This document shows positions 35,745 to 49,543 of a DNA stretch of 64,000 bases, piece after piece. Location of the stretch: positions 1 through 64,000 of the forward strand of contig DASTRY010000057.1 in NCBI GenBank assembly GCA_035760965.1, read 5' to 3'. Each line of letters begins with the position of its first letter. The stretch's first letter is position 1. The notes beneath the pieces are model-generated. The model had not been told where the DNA came from. It was given only the letters and a program-made list of their open reading frames with translations, and made no database searches. Position numbers and translations under genes: made by a program. Origin of the DNA: JADGHX01 sp035760965. GTDB taxonomy: Bacteria > Pseudomonadota > Gammaproteobacteria > Steroidobacterales > Steroidobacteraceae.

Positions 35745-36511
35745 CGCGGTATGTTCGGGTCACGAAGGGCCGGCTCGTAGCGGTGGTCCTCGCGGATCAC
35801 TTTCGGCACGAGCACACGCGGCTCGATGGTCACGGGCTGGTAGACGACGCGCTTGCGCTCGGGGTCGTAGCGCACCTCGACGTTGCCCGTGAGCGGGAAG
35901 TCCTTGCGGAACGGATGGCCGACGAAGCCGTAGTCCGTGAGGATGCGCCGCAGATCCGGATGGCCGCGGAAGAGAATGCCGTAGAGATCGAACGCCTCGC
36001 GCTCGAACCAGTTTGCCGAGGCCCAGATGTCGACCACCGAATCGATGACCGGATCGCCGGCCTCGTCCATGTCGCAGAGGCCGATGATGCGCAGGCGCGC
36101 GTTGTGCGTGATCGAGAGGAGCTGATAGGCGACGGCGAACCGCGGCCGCTGTCTGACGATGTCGTCTTCGGCGAACTGGTACTCGCGGTTTTGCTCGCCG
36201 CGGCCGCCCTCGCCCGCCTCGCTCGAATCGCTCGGCGGCGTGATGCGCGGGACGCGGCCGCGGCTGAAGCCGGAGCGCGTGGCGGTATGGGTCTGCCACT
36301 CGTCGCGGCCGTAGACGAGGTAATCGACACCCGCGAGGTCCATCATCATCTCGAAGCGCAGATCCGGCGCATCGCGCAGCGTCTTGCAGACGGCGAGGAG
36401 GTCCGCGGCCTGCACCTGGTAGGCGAGCTCATGCGGCAGCGCAGGCACTCGGGTCACGCGACCCGAGAGGTGCGCATCGACCTTCGCGGCAAGGGCTTCG
36501 ACATTCTTCAT
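35741..36511 (-). CDS. nuoC: NADH:quinone oxidoreductase subunit C (30-kDa)
   Basis: The protein has 256 residues from ATG 36511. An in-frame TTG nine bases upstream is less likely. It is separate from NuoD, unlike the fused NuoCD of E. coli. The signature WFEREAFDLYGILFRGHPDLRRILTDYGFVGHPFRKDFPL is intact. A hydrophilic insertion of about 45 residues (from GRDEWQTHTATRSG to GEQNREYQF) sits after the first conserved block, rich in Gly, Ser and Arg. Such insertions are known in related proteobacteria. Confidence 0.93.
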   Translation of the reverse strand: MKNVEALAAKVDAHLSGRVTRVPALPHELAYQVQAADLLAVCKTLRDAPDLRFEMMMDLAGVDYLVYGRDEWQTHTATRSGFSRGRVPRITPPSDSSEAGEGGRGEQNREYQFAEDDIVRQRPRFAVAYQLLSITHNARLRIIGLCDMDEAGDPVIDSVVDIWASANWFEREAFDLYGILFRGHPDLRRILTDYGFVGHPFRKDFPLTGNVEVRYDPERKRVVYQPVTIEPRVLVPKVIREDHRYEPALRDPNIPR

Positions 36512-36530
36512 GCGCGGCAAACCGTCCGTT

Positions 36531-37022
36531 TCAGCGAGCGATCGTGCTCGTGCGTGCGATCTTTTTCTGCAGCTGGATGATGCCGTACACGAGCGCTTCG
36601 GCCGTGGGCGGGCAGCCGGGTACGTACACGTCGACGGGCACGACGCGATCGCACCCGCGAACCACGGCGTACGAGTAGTGGTAGTAGCCGCCCCCGTTGG
36701 CGCACGATCCCATCGAGATCACCCAGCGCGGCTCGGCCATCTGGTCGTACACCTTGCGCAGCGCCGGAGCCATCTTGTTGACCAGCGTGCCGGCAACGAT
36801 CATCACGTCGGACTGGCGCGGGCTCGGGCGGAACACCACGCCGAAGCGGTCGAGGTCGTAGCGCGAGGCGCCGGCGTGCATCATCTCGACCGCGCAGCAG
36901 GCGAGACCGAAGGTCATCGGCCAGAGCGAGCCGGTGCGCGCCCAATTGATGAGATTGTCGACTTGGGTCGTGAAGAATCCGCGCTGCGCGAAGCCGTCGG
37001 GGCCCTGCTCTTCTAATCCCAC
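36531..37022 (-). CDS. nuoB: NADH:quinone oxidoreductase subunit B (cluster N2)
   Basis: The protein has 163 residues. It starts at GTG 37022, overlapping nuoA by ten bases. A longer in-frame extension is a shadow of nuoA. The tandem cysteines in FGLACCAVEMMHAG, with GSCANGGGYYHYSYAVVRGCDRVVPVDVYVPGCPP, are the ligands of N2, the last cluster before quinone. The protein is cytoplasmic and sits on NuoH. Confidence 0.95.
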   Translation of the reverse strand: MGLEEQGPDGFAQRGFFTTQVDNLINWARTGSLWPMTFGLACCAVEMMHAGASRYDLDRFGVVFRPSPRQSDVMIVAGTLVNKMAPALRKVYDQMAEPRWVISMGSCANGGGYYHYSYAVVRGCDRVVPVDVYVPGCPPTAEALVYGIIQLQKKIARTSTIAR

Positions 37023-37381
37023 TCGAGCGCTCCCTTCTTCCACTCGTAGATGAACCCGACCACGAGGATCAGCAGGAAGAAGCCCATTGCGACCAGCCCG
37101 TAGACGCCAATGTGCTGGAGCGCCACGGCCCACGGAAACAGGAACGCGATCTCGAGATCGAACACGATGAAGAGAATGGCGACGAGGTAGTAGCGCACGT
37201 CGAACTTCATGCGAGTGTCTTCGTACGCCTCGAAGCCGCACTCGTAGGGTGAGACTTTTTCGCGGTCGCCGTGAAAGCGCGAGAAGAGTCGTCCGAGACC
37301 GTTGCCGAGCAGCAGCAGGAGCGCGGCCAGACCGGCGGCGACGACGAGGAAGATGAGAACGGGCAGGTAGTTCGCCAGCAT
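37013..37381 (-). CDS. nuoA: NADH:quinone oxidoreductase subunit A
   Basis: The protein has 122 residues from ATG 37381, and TTG 37387 is an alternative. It has three membrane helices. The loop after the first helix carries KVSPYECGFEAYEDTRMKFDVRYYL, with the conserved Cys next to the quinone channel. FLFPWAVALQ follows. It is the first gene of the complex I operon. A -10-like TAGAAT lies on the minus strand near 37444-37449, with the inverted repeat at 37471-37492 over the -35 region. Confidence 0.94.
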   Translation of the reverse strand: MLANYLPVLIFLVVAAGLAALLLLLGNGLGRLFSRFHGDREKVSPYECGFEAYEDTRMKFDVRYYLVAILFIVFDLEIAFLFPWAVALQHIGVYGLVAMGFFLLILVVGFIYEWKKGALEWD

Positions 37382-37470
37382 GTTCAACCCACATCAAAAG
37401 GGGACAGTTCGCATCCCCGCGCGCTGCCCCCCGTGTCGGCCGCGCATTCTACAAGACCGGACAAAATAAT

Positions 37471-37492
37471 GAGTGACTCTTAAGAGTTACTC
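37471..37492. promoter_or_regulatory. 22-bp inverted repeat in the nuo promoter region
   Basis: GAGTGACTCTT and AAGAGTTACTC are complementary at 10 of 11 positions with no spacer. It ends about 20 bases upstream of a -10-like TAGAAT read on the minus strand, so it covers the -35 position of the probable nuoA promoter. This looks like a regulator site. It does not work well as a terminator because the arms meet without a loop. Confidence 0.5.
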
Positions 37493-37644
37493 GCCATTCA
37501 TGGAGACGGCGCGTAGCGACCGTCGGCGTAACGCAGCCACCCGCGGTCGGCCACATCACAAGGCATGGCCTCAGGTAGGCGCGCGAAAACCTTTCGCCCC
37601 GGCAACCCCCGTGCAATCGCTGCCCGGAGGCCATGAACACATAC

Positions 37645-37729
37645 TGGTGCGGACGGGGAGACTCGAACTCCCATGCCTTGCGGCGCTAGCCCCTCAAGCT
37701 AGTGTGTCTACCAATTCCACCACGTCCGC
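37645..37729 (-). tRNA. tRNA-Leu (anticodon GAG), CCA encoded
   Basis: Length 85 bases. The acceptor GCGGACG pairs with CGTCCGC and is followed by A and an encoded CCA. The anticodon stem CTAGC/GCTAG encloses TTGAGGG, giving anticodon GAG for CUC/CUU codons. The long variable arm of leucine tRNAs is present, and TTCGAGTC marks the T loop. It lies between secG and nuoA, the usual place in related gammaproteobacteria. Confidence 0.95.
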
Positions 37730-37757
37730 AGCGGCGCGCACGCGCGCCGTAGGAAAC

Positions 37758-38198
37758 TCACTTCCTCTCGGGCCCATCCGCGGGCGCCGGGACTTCGCCC
37801 GATGCGGGCGCATTCGCCGGGGCCGGCGTCGTCGCCGGCGCAGGCGCGGGTGCTGCAGTGCCCGTCGCGGGAGCCGGAATCGCGGGTGTCTGCCCCGCGC
37901 CGTTCGCGGGCTCGGGCGCTGTCGTGCCCGCCGCCTCATCGAGGATGGTCTTCGGCGCCTGCGCCTGCTGCGAGCCCATGTACGCGAGCGCGAGGCTGTT
38001 CAACATGAACACGGCCGCGAGGATCGCAGTGGTCCGTGACAGCGCCGTGCGCGCACCGCGAGCGCCGAACACCGTGCCCGAAGCGCCGGCGCCGAAGCCG
38101 GCGCCCGCGTCGGCACCCTTGCCGCGCTGAAGCAGCACGAGGCCCACGATGCCGAAGCACACGAAGACCTGCACGCCCATCAAAATCATTCGCAACAT
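37758..38198 (-). CDS. secG: preprotein translocase subunit SecG
   Basis: The protein has 146 residues. Two membrane helices (residues 1-21 and about 55-75) with the conserved VLLQRGKGADAGAGFGAGASGTVFGARG between them are the SecG core, an accessory subunit of the SecYEG channel. The remaining 70 residues form a Pro/Ala-rich tail common in gammaproteobacteria. The gene is 28 bases downstream of tpiA. Confidence 0.93.
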   Translation of the reverse strand: MLRMILMGVQVFVCFGIVGLVLLQRGKGADAGAGFGAGASGTVFGARGARTALSRTTAILAAVFMLNSLALAYMGSQQAQAPKTILDEAAGTTAPEPANGAGQTPAIPAPATGTAAPAPAPATTPAPANAPASGEVPAPADGPERK

Positions 38199-38226
38199 GC
38201 CTAAAACCTATGCCTGGAAGGCCGCC

Positions 38227-38985
38227 TCAGTGAGGCCGGGCCGCCGCCAGGATCGCAAGGAACTCATCCGCTTTGAGCGAGGCGCCGCCGATCAGGCCGC
38301 CGTCCACGTCCGGCATCGCGAAGAGCTCGGCCGCGTTTCCGGCCTTGACACTGCCGCCGTAGAGGATCCGCGTTTCGGCCGCGATCTTAGCACTGCGCGC
38401 GTGCAGCCGCGCGCGGATGAACGCGTGCACCTCCTGCGCTTGGTCCGGCGTCGCGTTGCGTCCCGTACCGATCGCCCAAACGGGCTCGTACGCGATGACC
38501 GCGTGCGCGAAGGCATCCACTCCGCAGAGCTCGAGCACCGCGTCGAGCTGGCGCTGGACCACTTCCTCGGTGCGGTTCGACTCGCGCTCGGCGAGCTGCT
38601 CGCCCACACAGAGAATGGGGATGAGCTGCTTCGACTGCGCCGCGGCGAACTTGCGCGCCACGAGCTGCTCGCTCTCCCGATAGATGAGGCGGCGCTCGGA
38701 GTGGCCGACGATGACGTACTCGCAGCCCACGTCCTTCAACATGGCCGCGGAGACCTCGCCGGTGAACGCGCCCTGCATCTCCGCGCACACGTTCTGTGCG
38801 CCGAGCTCGATCGAGGAGCCGCGCAGGATACGGGCGCACTCCTGCAGATACACGAATGGCGGGCACACGACGCAGGTCGCAACGGGCTTCGCCGGCAGCT
38901 GCGCCATCAGCTCTTCGAGCAACCGCGCATTTTCGGCGCGCGAGCCGTGCAGCTTCCAATTTCCGGCGACGATGGGGCGGCGCAT
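38227..38985 (-). CDS. tpiA: triosephosphate isomerase
   Basis: The protein has 252 residues, the standard length. GNWKLHG (Lys at the phosphate site), VIVGHSERR (catalytic His) and AYEPVWAIGTG (catalytic Glu and the start of loop 6) are present, as are YGGSVKAGNAAEL and GGASL for phosphate binding. It interconverts dihydroxyacetone phosphate and glyceraldehyde 3-phosphate in glycolysis. Confidence 0.97.
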   Translation of the reverse strand: MRRPIVAGNWKLHGSRAENARLLEELMAQLPAKPVATCVVCPPFVYLQECARILRGSSIELGAQNVCAEMQGAFTGEVSAAMLKDVGCEYVIVGHSERRLIYRESEQLVARKFAAAQSKQLIPILCVGEQLAERESNRTEEVVQRQLDAVLELCGVDAFAHAVIAYEPVWAIGTGRNATPDQAQEVHAFIRARLHARSAKIAAETRILYGGSVKAGNAAELFAMPDVDGGLIGGASLKADEFLAILAAARPH

Positions 38986-39306
38986 GGGCCCGTCCTGCAG
39001 GGTTAATGTGAGCGCCCCACAGGGGGGCGCCGCTCAAGGGCGCGCGATGATAGACACGAGGGGGGGCGAGCGCAACCCACGGAGGAAGGCGGGAATTTTC
39101 GCGGCCGACGGCCCCGCTCGCGCCGCCCGCGAACCGCTGGCTCGCGCGCTCGGGCTCACGCCCACGACCGCCCCTCTTTCGGCGCACGGATTCCGCGCAA
39201 ACGCCTGGATTTCGCCTTGGCCCGTGCGCGGATCGCCTATCGGTGCGCTCGGCATTCGCGAGCGTGAAGGCGTCTATACCGCGGCACTCGGCTCGAGCCG
39301 GCCGCT
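38986..39306. other. spacer between glmM and tpiA
   Basis: 321 bases without a credible gene. It holds one hairpin close to tpiA. An 88-codon open stretch from ATG 39049 on the plus strand has neither a ribosome site nor a recognisable product. Confidence 0.5.
39010..39035 (-). terminator. hairpin ahead of tpiA, possible glmM terminator
   Basis: On the minus strand GAGCGGCGCCCC and GGGGCGCTC pair with a one-sided bulge. It lies 25 bases before the tpiA start and about 270 bases after the glmM stop. There is no clear U-run, so terminator or leader structure is undecided. Confidence 0.4.
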
Positions 39307-40641
39307 CTAGACCGCGGCCGCCTTCACGACATCCGCCAGCTCGCCGGCGAGGGATTTCGTGAGCGCCTCGTCGCGGCCTTCGACCATCACTCGGATGACC
39401 GGCTCGGTGCCGGACGCGCGCAGCACGACGCGGCCCTCGCCCGCCAGCCGTTCCTCGATGCGCGTGACGGCCTTCTGCACTTCGGGCACGGTCTTCGGAT
39501 CGAAGCGCTTCGCGACCTTCACGTTGAGCAGCACCTGCGGAAACTTCTGCATCCCCGCAGCCAGCTCGGCGAGCGAGCGACCCGTCTGCTTCATGACCGC
39601 GAGCACCTGGAGGGCGCTCACGAGCCCATCGCCGGTGGTCGTCTTGTCGAGGCACAGGATGTGACCCGAGGTCTCGCCGCCGAGGATGCCGCCGTGCTCG
39701 CGCAGCATGCTGAGCACGTAGCGATCGCCGACCTGCGCGCGCATGAACGGAATGCCGGCGCGCTTCAGCGCGAGCTCGAGGCCGATGTTCGTCATCACCG
39801 TGCCGACCACCGGGCCGCGCAGCGTGCCGGCCTCCTGGCGCGCCTTCGCAATCACGTACAGCAACTGATCGCCATCGACGGTGCGGCCGAAGTGATCGAC
39901 CATGACGAGCCGATCGCCGTCGCCATCGAGCGCGACACCGACGTGCGCGCGCACTCCCGGCACCGTGAGCTGCAGGAGCGCCGGCGCCGTCGAGCCGCAC
40001 CCGTCGTTGATGTTGCGGCCGTTCGGCGAGCAGCCGATCGGCACGATCTCGGCGCCGAGGTCCGCCAGGATGCGCGGGCCGACCTTGTACGTCGCGCCGT
40101 TCGCGCAGTCGATCACGATCTTCATCCCGGAGAGATCGACGCCGGGCGGCAGCGTCGAGGCGCAGAACTCCTGGTACATGGTGCGCGAGCGGTCGACGCG
40201 CGTGGCGCGACCCAGGCTGCGCGAGGTCTTCGTGAGCGGCTTCTGCTCGAGCTCGAGCTCGATCCGCTCCTCGAGCTCGTCGGAGAGCTTCGCGCCGGTC
40301 GCGTCGAAGAACTTGATGCCGTTGTCGTCGTAGAGATTGTGCGAAGCGCTGATCACGACGCCGAAGTTCGCATTGAACTTGGTGGTCATGTACGCGATGC
40401 CCGGCGTCGGCAGCGGCCCGATGAGCAGCGCATTCACGCCTGCCGCGACGAAGCCCGCCTCGAGCGCGGATTCGAACATGTAGCCGGAAAGTCGCGTGTC
40501 TTTGCCGATGAGCACCGTGCCGCCGTCGGGCGCGAGCACGCGCGCCGCGGCGCTCGCGAGATTCAACGCGAAATCCACCGTCATCGGATGCACGCCGACC
40601 TGACCGCGCACGCCGTCGGTGCCGAAATATCGTCGCGTCAA
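39307..40641 (-). CDS. glmM: phosphoglucosamine mutase
   Basis: The protein has 444 residues. It starts at TTG 40641, overlapping the folP stop as TTGA, with GGAG upstream. The N-terminus TRRYFGTDGVRG is conserved. The active-site serine lies in VVISASHNLYDDNGIKFF, the Mg2+ loop is DGDGDRL, and GGETSGH and RASGTEPVIRVMVEG bind sugar and phosphate. It makes glucosamine-1-phosphate for peptidoglycan and lipopolysaccharide. It is coupled to folP, an arrangement also seen in E. coli. Confidence 0.96.
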   Translation of the reverse strand: MTRRYFGTDGVRGQVGVHPMTVDFALNLASAAARVLAPDGGTVLIGKDTRLSGYMFESALEAGFVAAGVNALLIGPLPTPGIAYMTTKFNANFGVVISASHNLYDDNGIKFFDATGAKLSDELEERIELELEQKPLTKTSRSLGRATRVDRSRTMYQEFCASTLPPGVDLSGMKIVIDCANGATYKVGPRILADLGAEIVPIGCSPNGRNINDGCGSTAPALLQLTVPGVRAHVGVALDGDGDRLVMVDHFGRTVDGDQLLYVIAKARQEAGTLRGPVVGTVMTNIGLELALKRAGIPFMRAQVGDRYVLSMLREHGGILGGETSGHILCLDKTTTGDGLVSALQVLAVMKQTGRSLAELAAGMQKFPQVLLNVKVAKRFDPKTVPEVQKAVTRIEERLAGEGRVVLRASGTEPVIRVMVEGRDEALTKSLAGELADVVKAAAV

Positions 40642-41492
40642 CTCTCCGCCCTCCACTCTTGGATGGCCGCGACCGTCTTCATCGCGTCCACCGTTGCCGC
40701 CACATCGTGAGCGCGCACGATGCGCGCGCCTTTCAGAACCGCCATCACGGCCAGCGCGATGCTGCCGTACACCCGTTCGTCCGCGGGTTTGCCGAGAATC
40801 TTGCCGAGCATCGACTTGCGGGAGAGCCCGACGAGCAGCGGCATGCCATCCGGCTGCGCCGGCTGCATGGCCGCGAGCACATCGAGACCGCGCAAGAGAG
40901 CGGCATTGTGCGCCAGGGTCTTGCCGAACCCGAAGCCCGGATCGATTGCGATCCGCTCGGGCGGGATGCCCAACGCGCGGCAACTCTGCACGCGCTCGGC
41001 GAGGAATGCCTTGACCTCGTTCACGACATCCCCGTAGCGCGGGTCCTGTTGCATGGTTCGCGGTTCGCCCTGCATGTGCATGAGGCACACCGCACAGCCG
41101 GATTCGGCCGCCGTTTCGAGCGCGCCGGGCAGGCGCAGCGCGTATACATCGTTGATCAGTCCGGCGCCCGCGGCGGCGGCGGCCTTCATCACCGCCGGCT
41201 TGCTCGTATCGATCGAGAGGATGGCCTTCTCTCCGGCGAGCCCCTCGATCACCGGGATGACCCGGCGCAGCTCCTCGTCCACGGACACGGGCATCGCGCC
41301 CGGCCGCGTCGATTCGCCGCCGATATCGAGGATCGCCGCGCCCTCCTCGACCAGCCGCCGGCCGTGTTCGACGGCCCGGCGCGCGTCGAGAAAGCGTCCG
41401 CCGTCGGAAAACGAGTCCGGCGTGACGTTGACGATGCCCATCACGACGGGCGTGCTGAGGTCGAGTCGTTGCCGGCCGCAGAGGAGTTGCAT
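40638..41492 (-). CDS. folP: dihydropteroate synthase
   Basis: The protein has 284 residues. MGIVNVTPDSFSDGGRF and ILDIGGESTRPGA are the two pterin-binding signatures, DPGFGFGKT is conserved, and RAHDVAATVDAMK closes the barrel. It joins p-aminobenzoate and dihydropterin pyrophosphate in folate synthesis and is the target of sulfonamides. It lies after a strong terminator downstream of ftsH, so it probably has its own promoter. Confidence 0.96.
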   Translation of the reverse strand: MQLLCGRQRLDLSTPVVMGIVNVTPDSFSDGGRFLDARRAVEHGRRLVEEGAAILDIGGESTRPGAMPVSVDEELRRVIPVIEGLAGEKAILSIDTSKPAVMKAAAAAGAGLINDVYALRLPGALETAAESGCAVCLMHMQGEPRTMQQDPRYGDVVNEVKAFLAERVQSCRALGIPPERIAIDPGFGFGKTLAHNAALLRGLDVLAAMQPAQPDGMPLLVGLSRKSMLGKILGKPADERVYGSIALAVMAVLKGARIVRAHDVAATVDAMKTVAAIQEWRAES

Positions 41493-41514
41493 GGGGTGCG
41501 AATGTTAGCGCCCG

Positions 41515-41551
41515 AAACGAAAACGGGGTCGGCATCGTGAATGCCGACCCC
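41515..41551 (-). terminator. ftsH terminator
   Basis: An 11-bp perfect stem GGGGTCGGCAT/ATGCCGACCCC (41525-41535 with 41541-41551) is followed on the minus strand by GTTTTCGTTTCG. It lies about 115 bases past the ftsH stop. Confidence 0.85.
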
Positions 41552-41665
41552 GCGTGATCAACGACAGCGTCCGGAGGCTGTCAGGGAAGCGGGACACCTG
41601 GGGCGCGCTGGCCGCTCATCGATGCGCGCACTCGCGCCTCGCCCCGACAACCCGTGCGCGGCCGG

Positions 41666-43576
<1,911 letters not shown>

Positions 43577-43622
43577 GGGCTAAAACCTCTTGCGCTTACG
43601 GTCAGCGAAGGTCCGATCGACC

Positions 43623-44249
43623 CTACACCAACCCAAACCCCTTAGCCAGCAAATACAACTCGGGGCTCCGGGACCGGGATGCATCGGGTTTGCACACCTT
43701 GACCCTGGCGAATTTGCGTCGGCTCGCCGCGACGAGCTCCTGGAATCCGGCGCCTTGAAAAACCTTGATCAGGGCACTGCCGTCGCGCTTCAAGACACGC
43801 TCCGCGAGATCGAGGGCCAGCTCGGCGAGATACATCGAGCGGGGCTGATCGATCGCATCCACCCCGCTCATGTTCGGGGCCATGTCCGAGAGCACCACAT
43901 CGACCTGCCCGCCGGCCACCAAGGCAACGATCTCGGCTACGACCGGTTCCTCCCGGAAGTCGCCCTGCACGAATTGAACGCCCGGCAGGGGCTCCATGGG
44001 CAGGATGTCGGTCGCAATCACGCGGCCTTTTTCGCCCACCTTGCGCGCGGCGTACTGCGACCAGGCGCCCGGAGCGGCACCCAGATCGAGGCAGAAAGCG
44101 CCCGGCTTCAGCAGACGCTCCTTGCGGTCGATCTCCTCGAGCTTGTAGACCGCCCGCGACCGCCAACCCTCGCTCTTCGCGCGCTGGACGTACGGATCGT
44201 TGAAGTGCTCCTGCAGCCACCGGCCGGAGCTCTTGGATCGCCTGGCCAT
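43623..44249 (-). CDS. rlmE: 23S rRNA (uridine-2'-O) methyltransferase RlmE
   Basis: The protein has 208 residues. The catalytic K-D-K-E tetrad of the FtsJ family is visible: Lys in RSRAVYKL, Asp in LSDMAPNMSG, Lys in GSALIKVFQG and Glu in RSPELYLLAKG. AFCLDLGAAPGAWSQYA binds S-adenosylmethionine. It methylates U2552 in the A loop of 23S rRNA. Confidence 0.96.
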   Translation of the reverse strand: MARRSKSSGRWLQEHFNDPYVQRAKSEGWRSRAVYKLEEIDRKERLLKPGAFCLDLGAAPGAWSQYAARKVGEKGRVIATDILPMEPLPGVQFVQGDFREEPVVAEIVALVAGGQVDVVLSDMAPNMSGVDAIDQPRSMYLAELALDLAERVLKRDGSALIKVFQGAGFQELVAASRRKFARVKVCKPDASRSRSPELYLLAKGFGLV

Positions 44250-44284
44250 CGACTCACCCGTCCCTGGGGGGACAGCCTCGCGCG

Positions 44285-44757
44285 CTACTCGTATTGGACC
44301 CGCACGACTTCGTAGCTGCGCGTCCCGCCCGGAGCCTCGACGTCGACGATGTCGCCCTCGGCCTTGCCGACGAGCGCGCGCGCGATCGGCGAGGAGATGG
44401 AGATGCGGCCCACGCGGATGTCCGCCTCGTCCTCACCGACGATCTGGTACTTCACGCGCTTGCTGTCGTTCTGGTCTTCGAGCTCGATCGAGGCGCCGAA
44501 CACGATCTTGCCGCTGCCCACCATGCGGCTCGTGTCGATGATCTCGGCGTTGCTGAGCTTCGCCTCGATCTCGCTGATGCGGCCCTCGATGAAGCCTTGC
44601 TGCTCGCGGGCTGCATGGTACTCGGCGTTTTCCGACAGATCGCCGAGCCCGCGCGCCTCGGCGATCGCTCGGATCACGTTCGGGCGTGCCTCGGACTTGA
44701 GCCGCTTCAGCTCGGCGCGCAGCGCCTCGGCGCCGCGCAAGGTCATGGGCGTGCGTT

Positions 44758-44761
<4 letters not shown>
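44285..44761 (-). CDS. greA: transcription elongation factor GreA
   Basis: The protein has 158 residues. The ATG overlaps the carB stop by four bases (ATGA). The N-terminal coiled coil has ARGLGDLSENAEYHAAREQQ, with the acidic residues that enter the RNA polymerase secondary channel, and the C-terminal FKBP-like domain ends in SYEVVRVQYE. It stimulates cleavage of backtracked RNA. carB-greA is a conserved pair. Confidence 0.96.
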
Positions 44762-47985
<3,224 letters not shown>

Positions 47986-48057
47986 TCTTCTGCTGTAGCA
48001 GCTTCTTCATGTCGGAACGGGTTCGAAGCGGCGCTGGATGCGGGCGCGCGGCGCGCA

Positions 48058-49302
48058 TCACGCGTCGGACGCCGCGCGATCGCCGGCGTCGGTGCCGGTC
48101 GGCGGCAGGCTCGCCTGCGCGGAGTCCTGCGACTGCCGGCGCATCGCCTCCTCCGCGGCGCGCAGCTGGCTTTGCAGGCGTCTCAGCATCAGGTGATTGA
48201 AGCGCTCGAACAGCGGCTTCAGATCGTGCGGCCCCGGGCTCGCTTCGGGATGGCCCTGGAAGCCGAACACCGGCTTGTCCTTGAATGCGAGACCCTGCAG
48301 CGAGTTGTCGAACAGCGAGCGATGCGTCGCGCGCACGTTCGGCGGCAGCGTGCTCTCGTCGACCGCGAAACCGTGATTCTGGCTGGTGATGAACACCCGG
48401 CCCGTGTCGAGATCCTGCACCGGATGGTTCGCACCGTGATGGCCGAACTTCATCTTGACCGTGCTGGCGCCGCACGCGAGCCCGAGAATCTGATGTCCGA
48501 GGCAGATGCCGAACACCGGGATGTTCTGCTCGATCAGCTCGCGCGTCGCCTTGATCGCGTAGTCGCACGGCTCCGGATCGCCGGGGCCGTTCGAGAGGAA
48601 GACGCCGTCCGGCCCGAGCGCCATCACTTCCGCGGCACTCGTCTGTGCAGGCACGACGGTCATGCGGCAGCCGTAGTCCGACAGCAGCCGCAGAATGTTG
48701 CGCTTGATGCCGAAATCGTAAGCGACGACGTGCAGGCGCTGCTGCGAGCGGATCGGCTGGCGCGCCTTGTCCTGCCACACGCTGCCTTCGTTCCACTGAT
48801 ACACGCGCTTCGTCGAGACGACCTTCGCGAGGTCCATGCCTTTCAGGCCGGGGAACTTGCGCGCGGCCTTCACCGCGGCGTTCTCATCGACCTGTTCCCC
48901 CGTCATGATGCAGCCCGCTTGGGCGCCCTTCTCGCGCAGGATGCGCGTGAGCTTGCGCGTATCGATGCCGGCGATCGCGACGAGTCGGCCGCGCTCGAGG
49001 AAGTCGCTGAGCGTGCCGTTCGCGCGCCAGCTACTCGCGAGCAGCGGCAGATCGCGAATGACGAGACCCGCGGGATAGATCTGCGCGGCTTCGAGGTCTT
49101 CCGGCGTGACGCCGGTATTGCCGATGTGAGGGTACGTCAGCGTGACGATCTGACGTGCGTACGACGGGTCGGTGAGAATTTCCTGATAGCCCGTCAAGGC
49201 GGTATTGAAAACGACTTCGCCGGTGGTGTTGCCTCGTGCTCCGATCGACTGGCCGCGGAAGATGGTGCCATCCGCCAGCGCCAGCACCGCTGCTGTGCTC
49301 AC
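48058..49302 (-). CDS. carA: carbamoyl-phosphate synthase small chain
   Basis: The protein has 414 residues. The GTG start at 49302 is supported by AAGGGGAA about ten bases upstream. The N-terminal half shows TGEVVFNTALTGYQEILTDPSY. The class I glutaminase domain has the nucleophile Cys in FGICLGHQILG and the His-Glu in GHPEASPGPHD. The tail of about 35 residues (AAEEAMRRQSQDSAQ onward) is longer than in E. coli. It supplies ammonia through a tunnel to CarB, whose gene starts 72 bases downstream. Confidence 0.97.
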   Translation of the reverse strand: MSTAAVLALADGTIFRGQSIGARGNTTGEVVFNTALTGYQEILTDPSYARQIVTLTYPHIGNTGVTPEDLEAAQIYPAGLVIRDLPLLASSWRANGTLSDFLERGRLVAIAGIDTRKLTRILREKGAQAGCIMTGEQVDENAAVKAARKFPGLKGMDLAKVVSTKRVYQWNEGSVWQDKARQPIRSQQRLHVVAYDFGIKRNILRLLSDYGCRMTVVPAQTSAAEVMALGPDGVFLSNGPGDPEPCDYAIKATRELIEQNIPVFGICLGHQILGLACGASTVKMKFGHHGANHPVQDLDTGRVFITSQNHGFAVDESTLPPNVRATHRSLFDNSLQGLAFKDKPVFGFQGHPEASPGPHDLKPLFERFNHLMLRRLQSQLRAAEEAMRRQSQDSAQASLPPTGTDAGDRAASDA

Positions 49303-49387
49303 TTACCGGTTCCCCTTCAGAACTCGTGCCCCGGGCGAGGGCTTAATGGATTGTGGATGCTCCCCGATCAGGCTCTCGCGCATATAC

Positions 49388-49421
49388 AAAGCGGGAGGAG
49401 TTCTCTCGAACATCCTCCCGC
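49388..49421 (-). terminator. dapB terminator / carA leader hairpin
   Basis: An 8-bp stem GCGGGAGG/CCTCCCGC (49391-49398 with 49414-49421) is followed on the minus strand by TTTGT. It lies about 120 bases after the dapB stop and 86 bases before the carA start. Confidence 0.65.
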
Positions 49422-49543
49422 CTTGCATGGACTAACCCTTACGGATTACGGCGAAATTCTACGGGCTGCCCGGCCCGGGTGTCCACGCCGTCCACACAAA
49501 AAACTTTTCCACAGACACTTCGGCTACGCCTCGCGTTTTGCGC

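Noticed and set aside
39049..39310. Possible small gene between glmM and tpiA on the plus strand
   Set aside because: No ribosome-binding site, no recognisable sequence and composition like the surrounding spacer.
49388..49421. carA leader hairpin as an arginine or pyrimidine attenuator
   Set aside because: No leader peptide and no alternative antiterminator pairing could be seen; a dapB terminator is the simpler reading.
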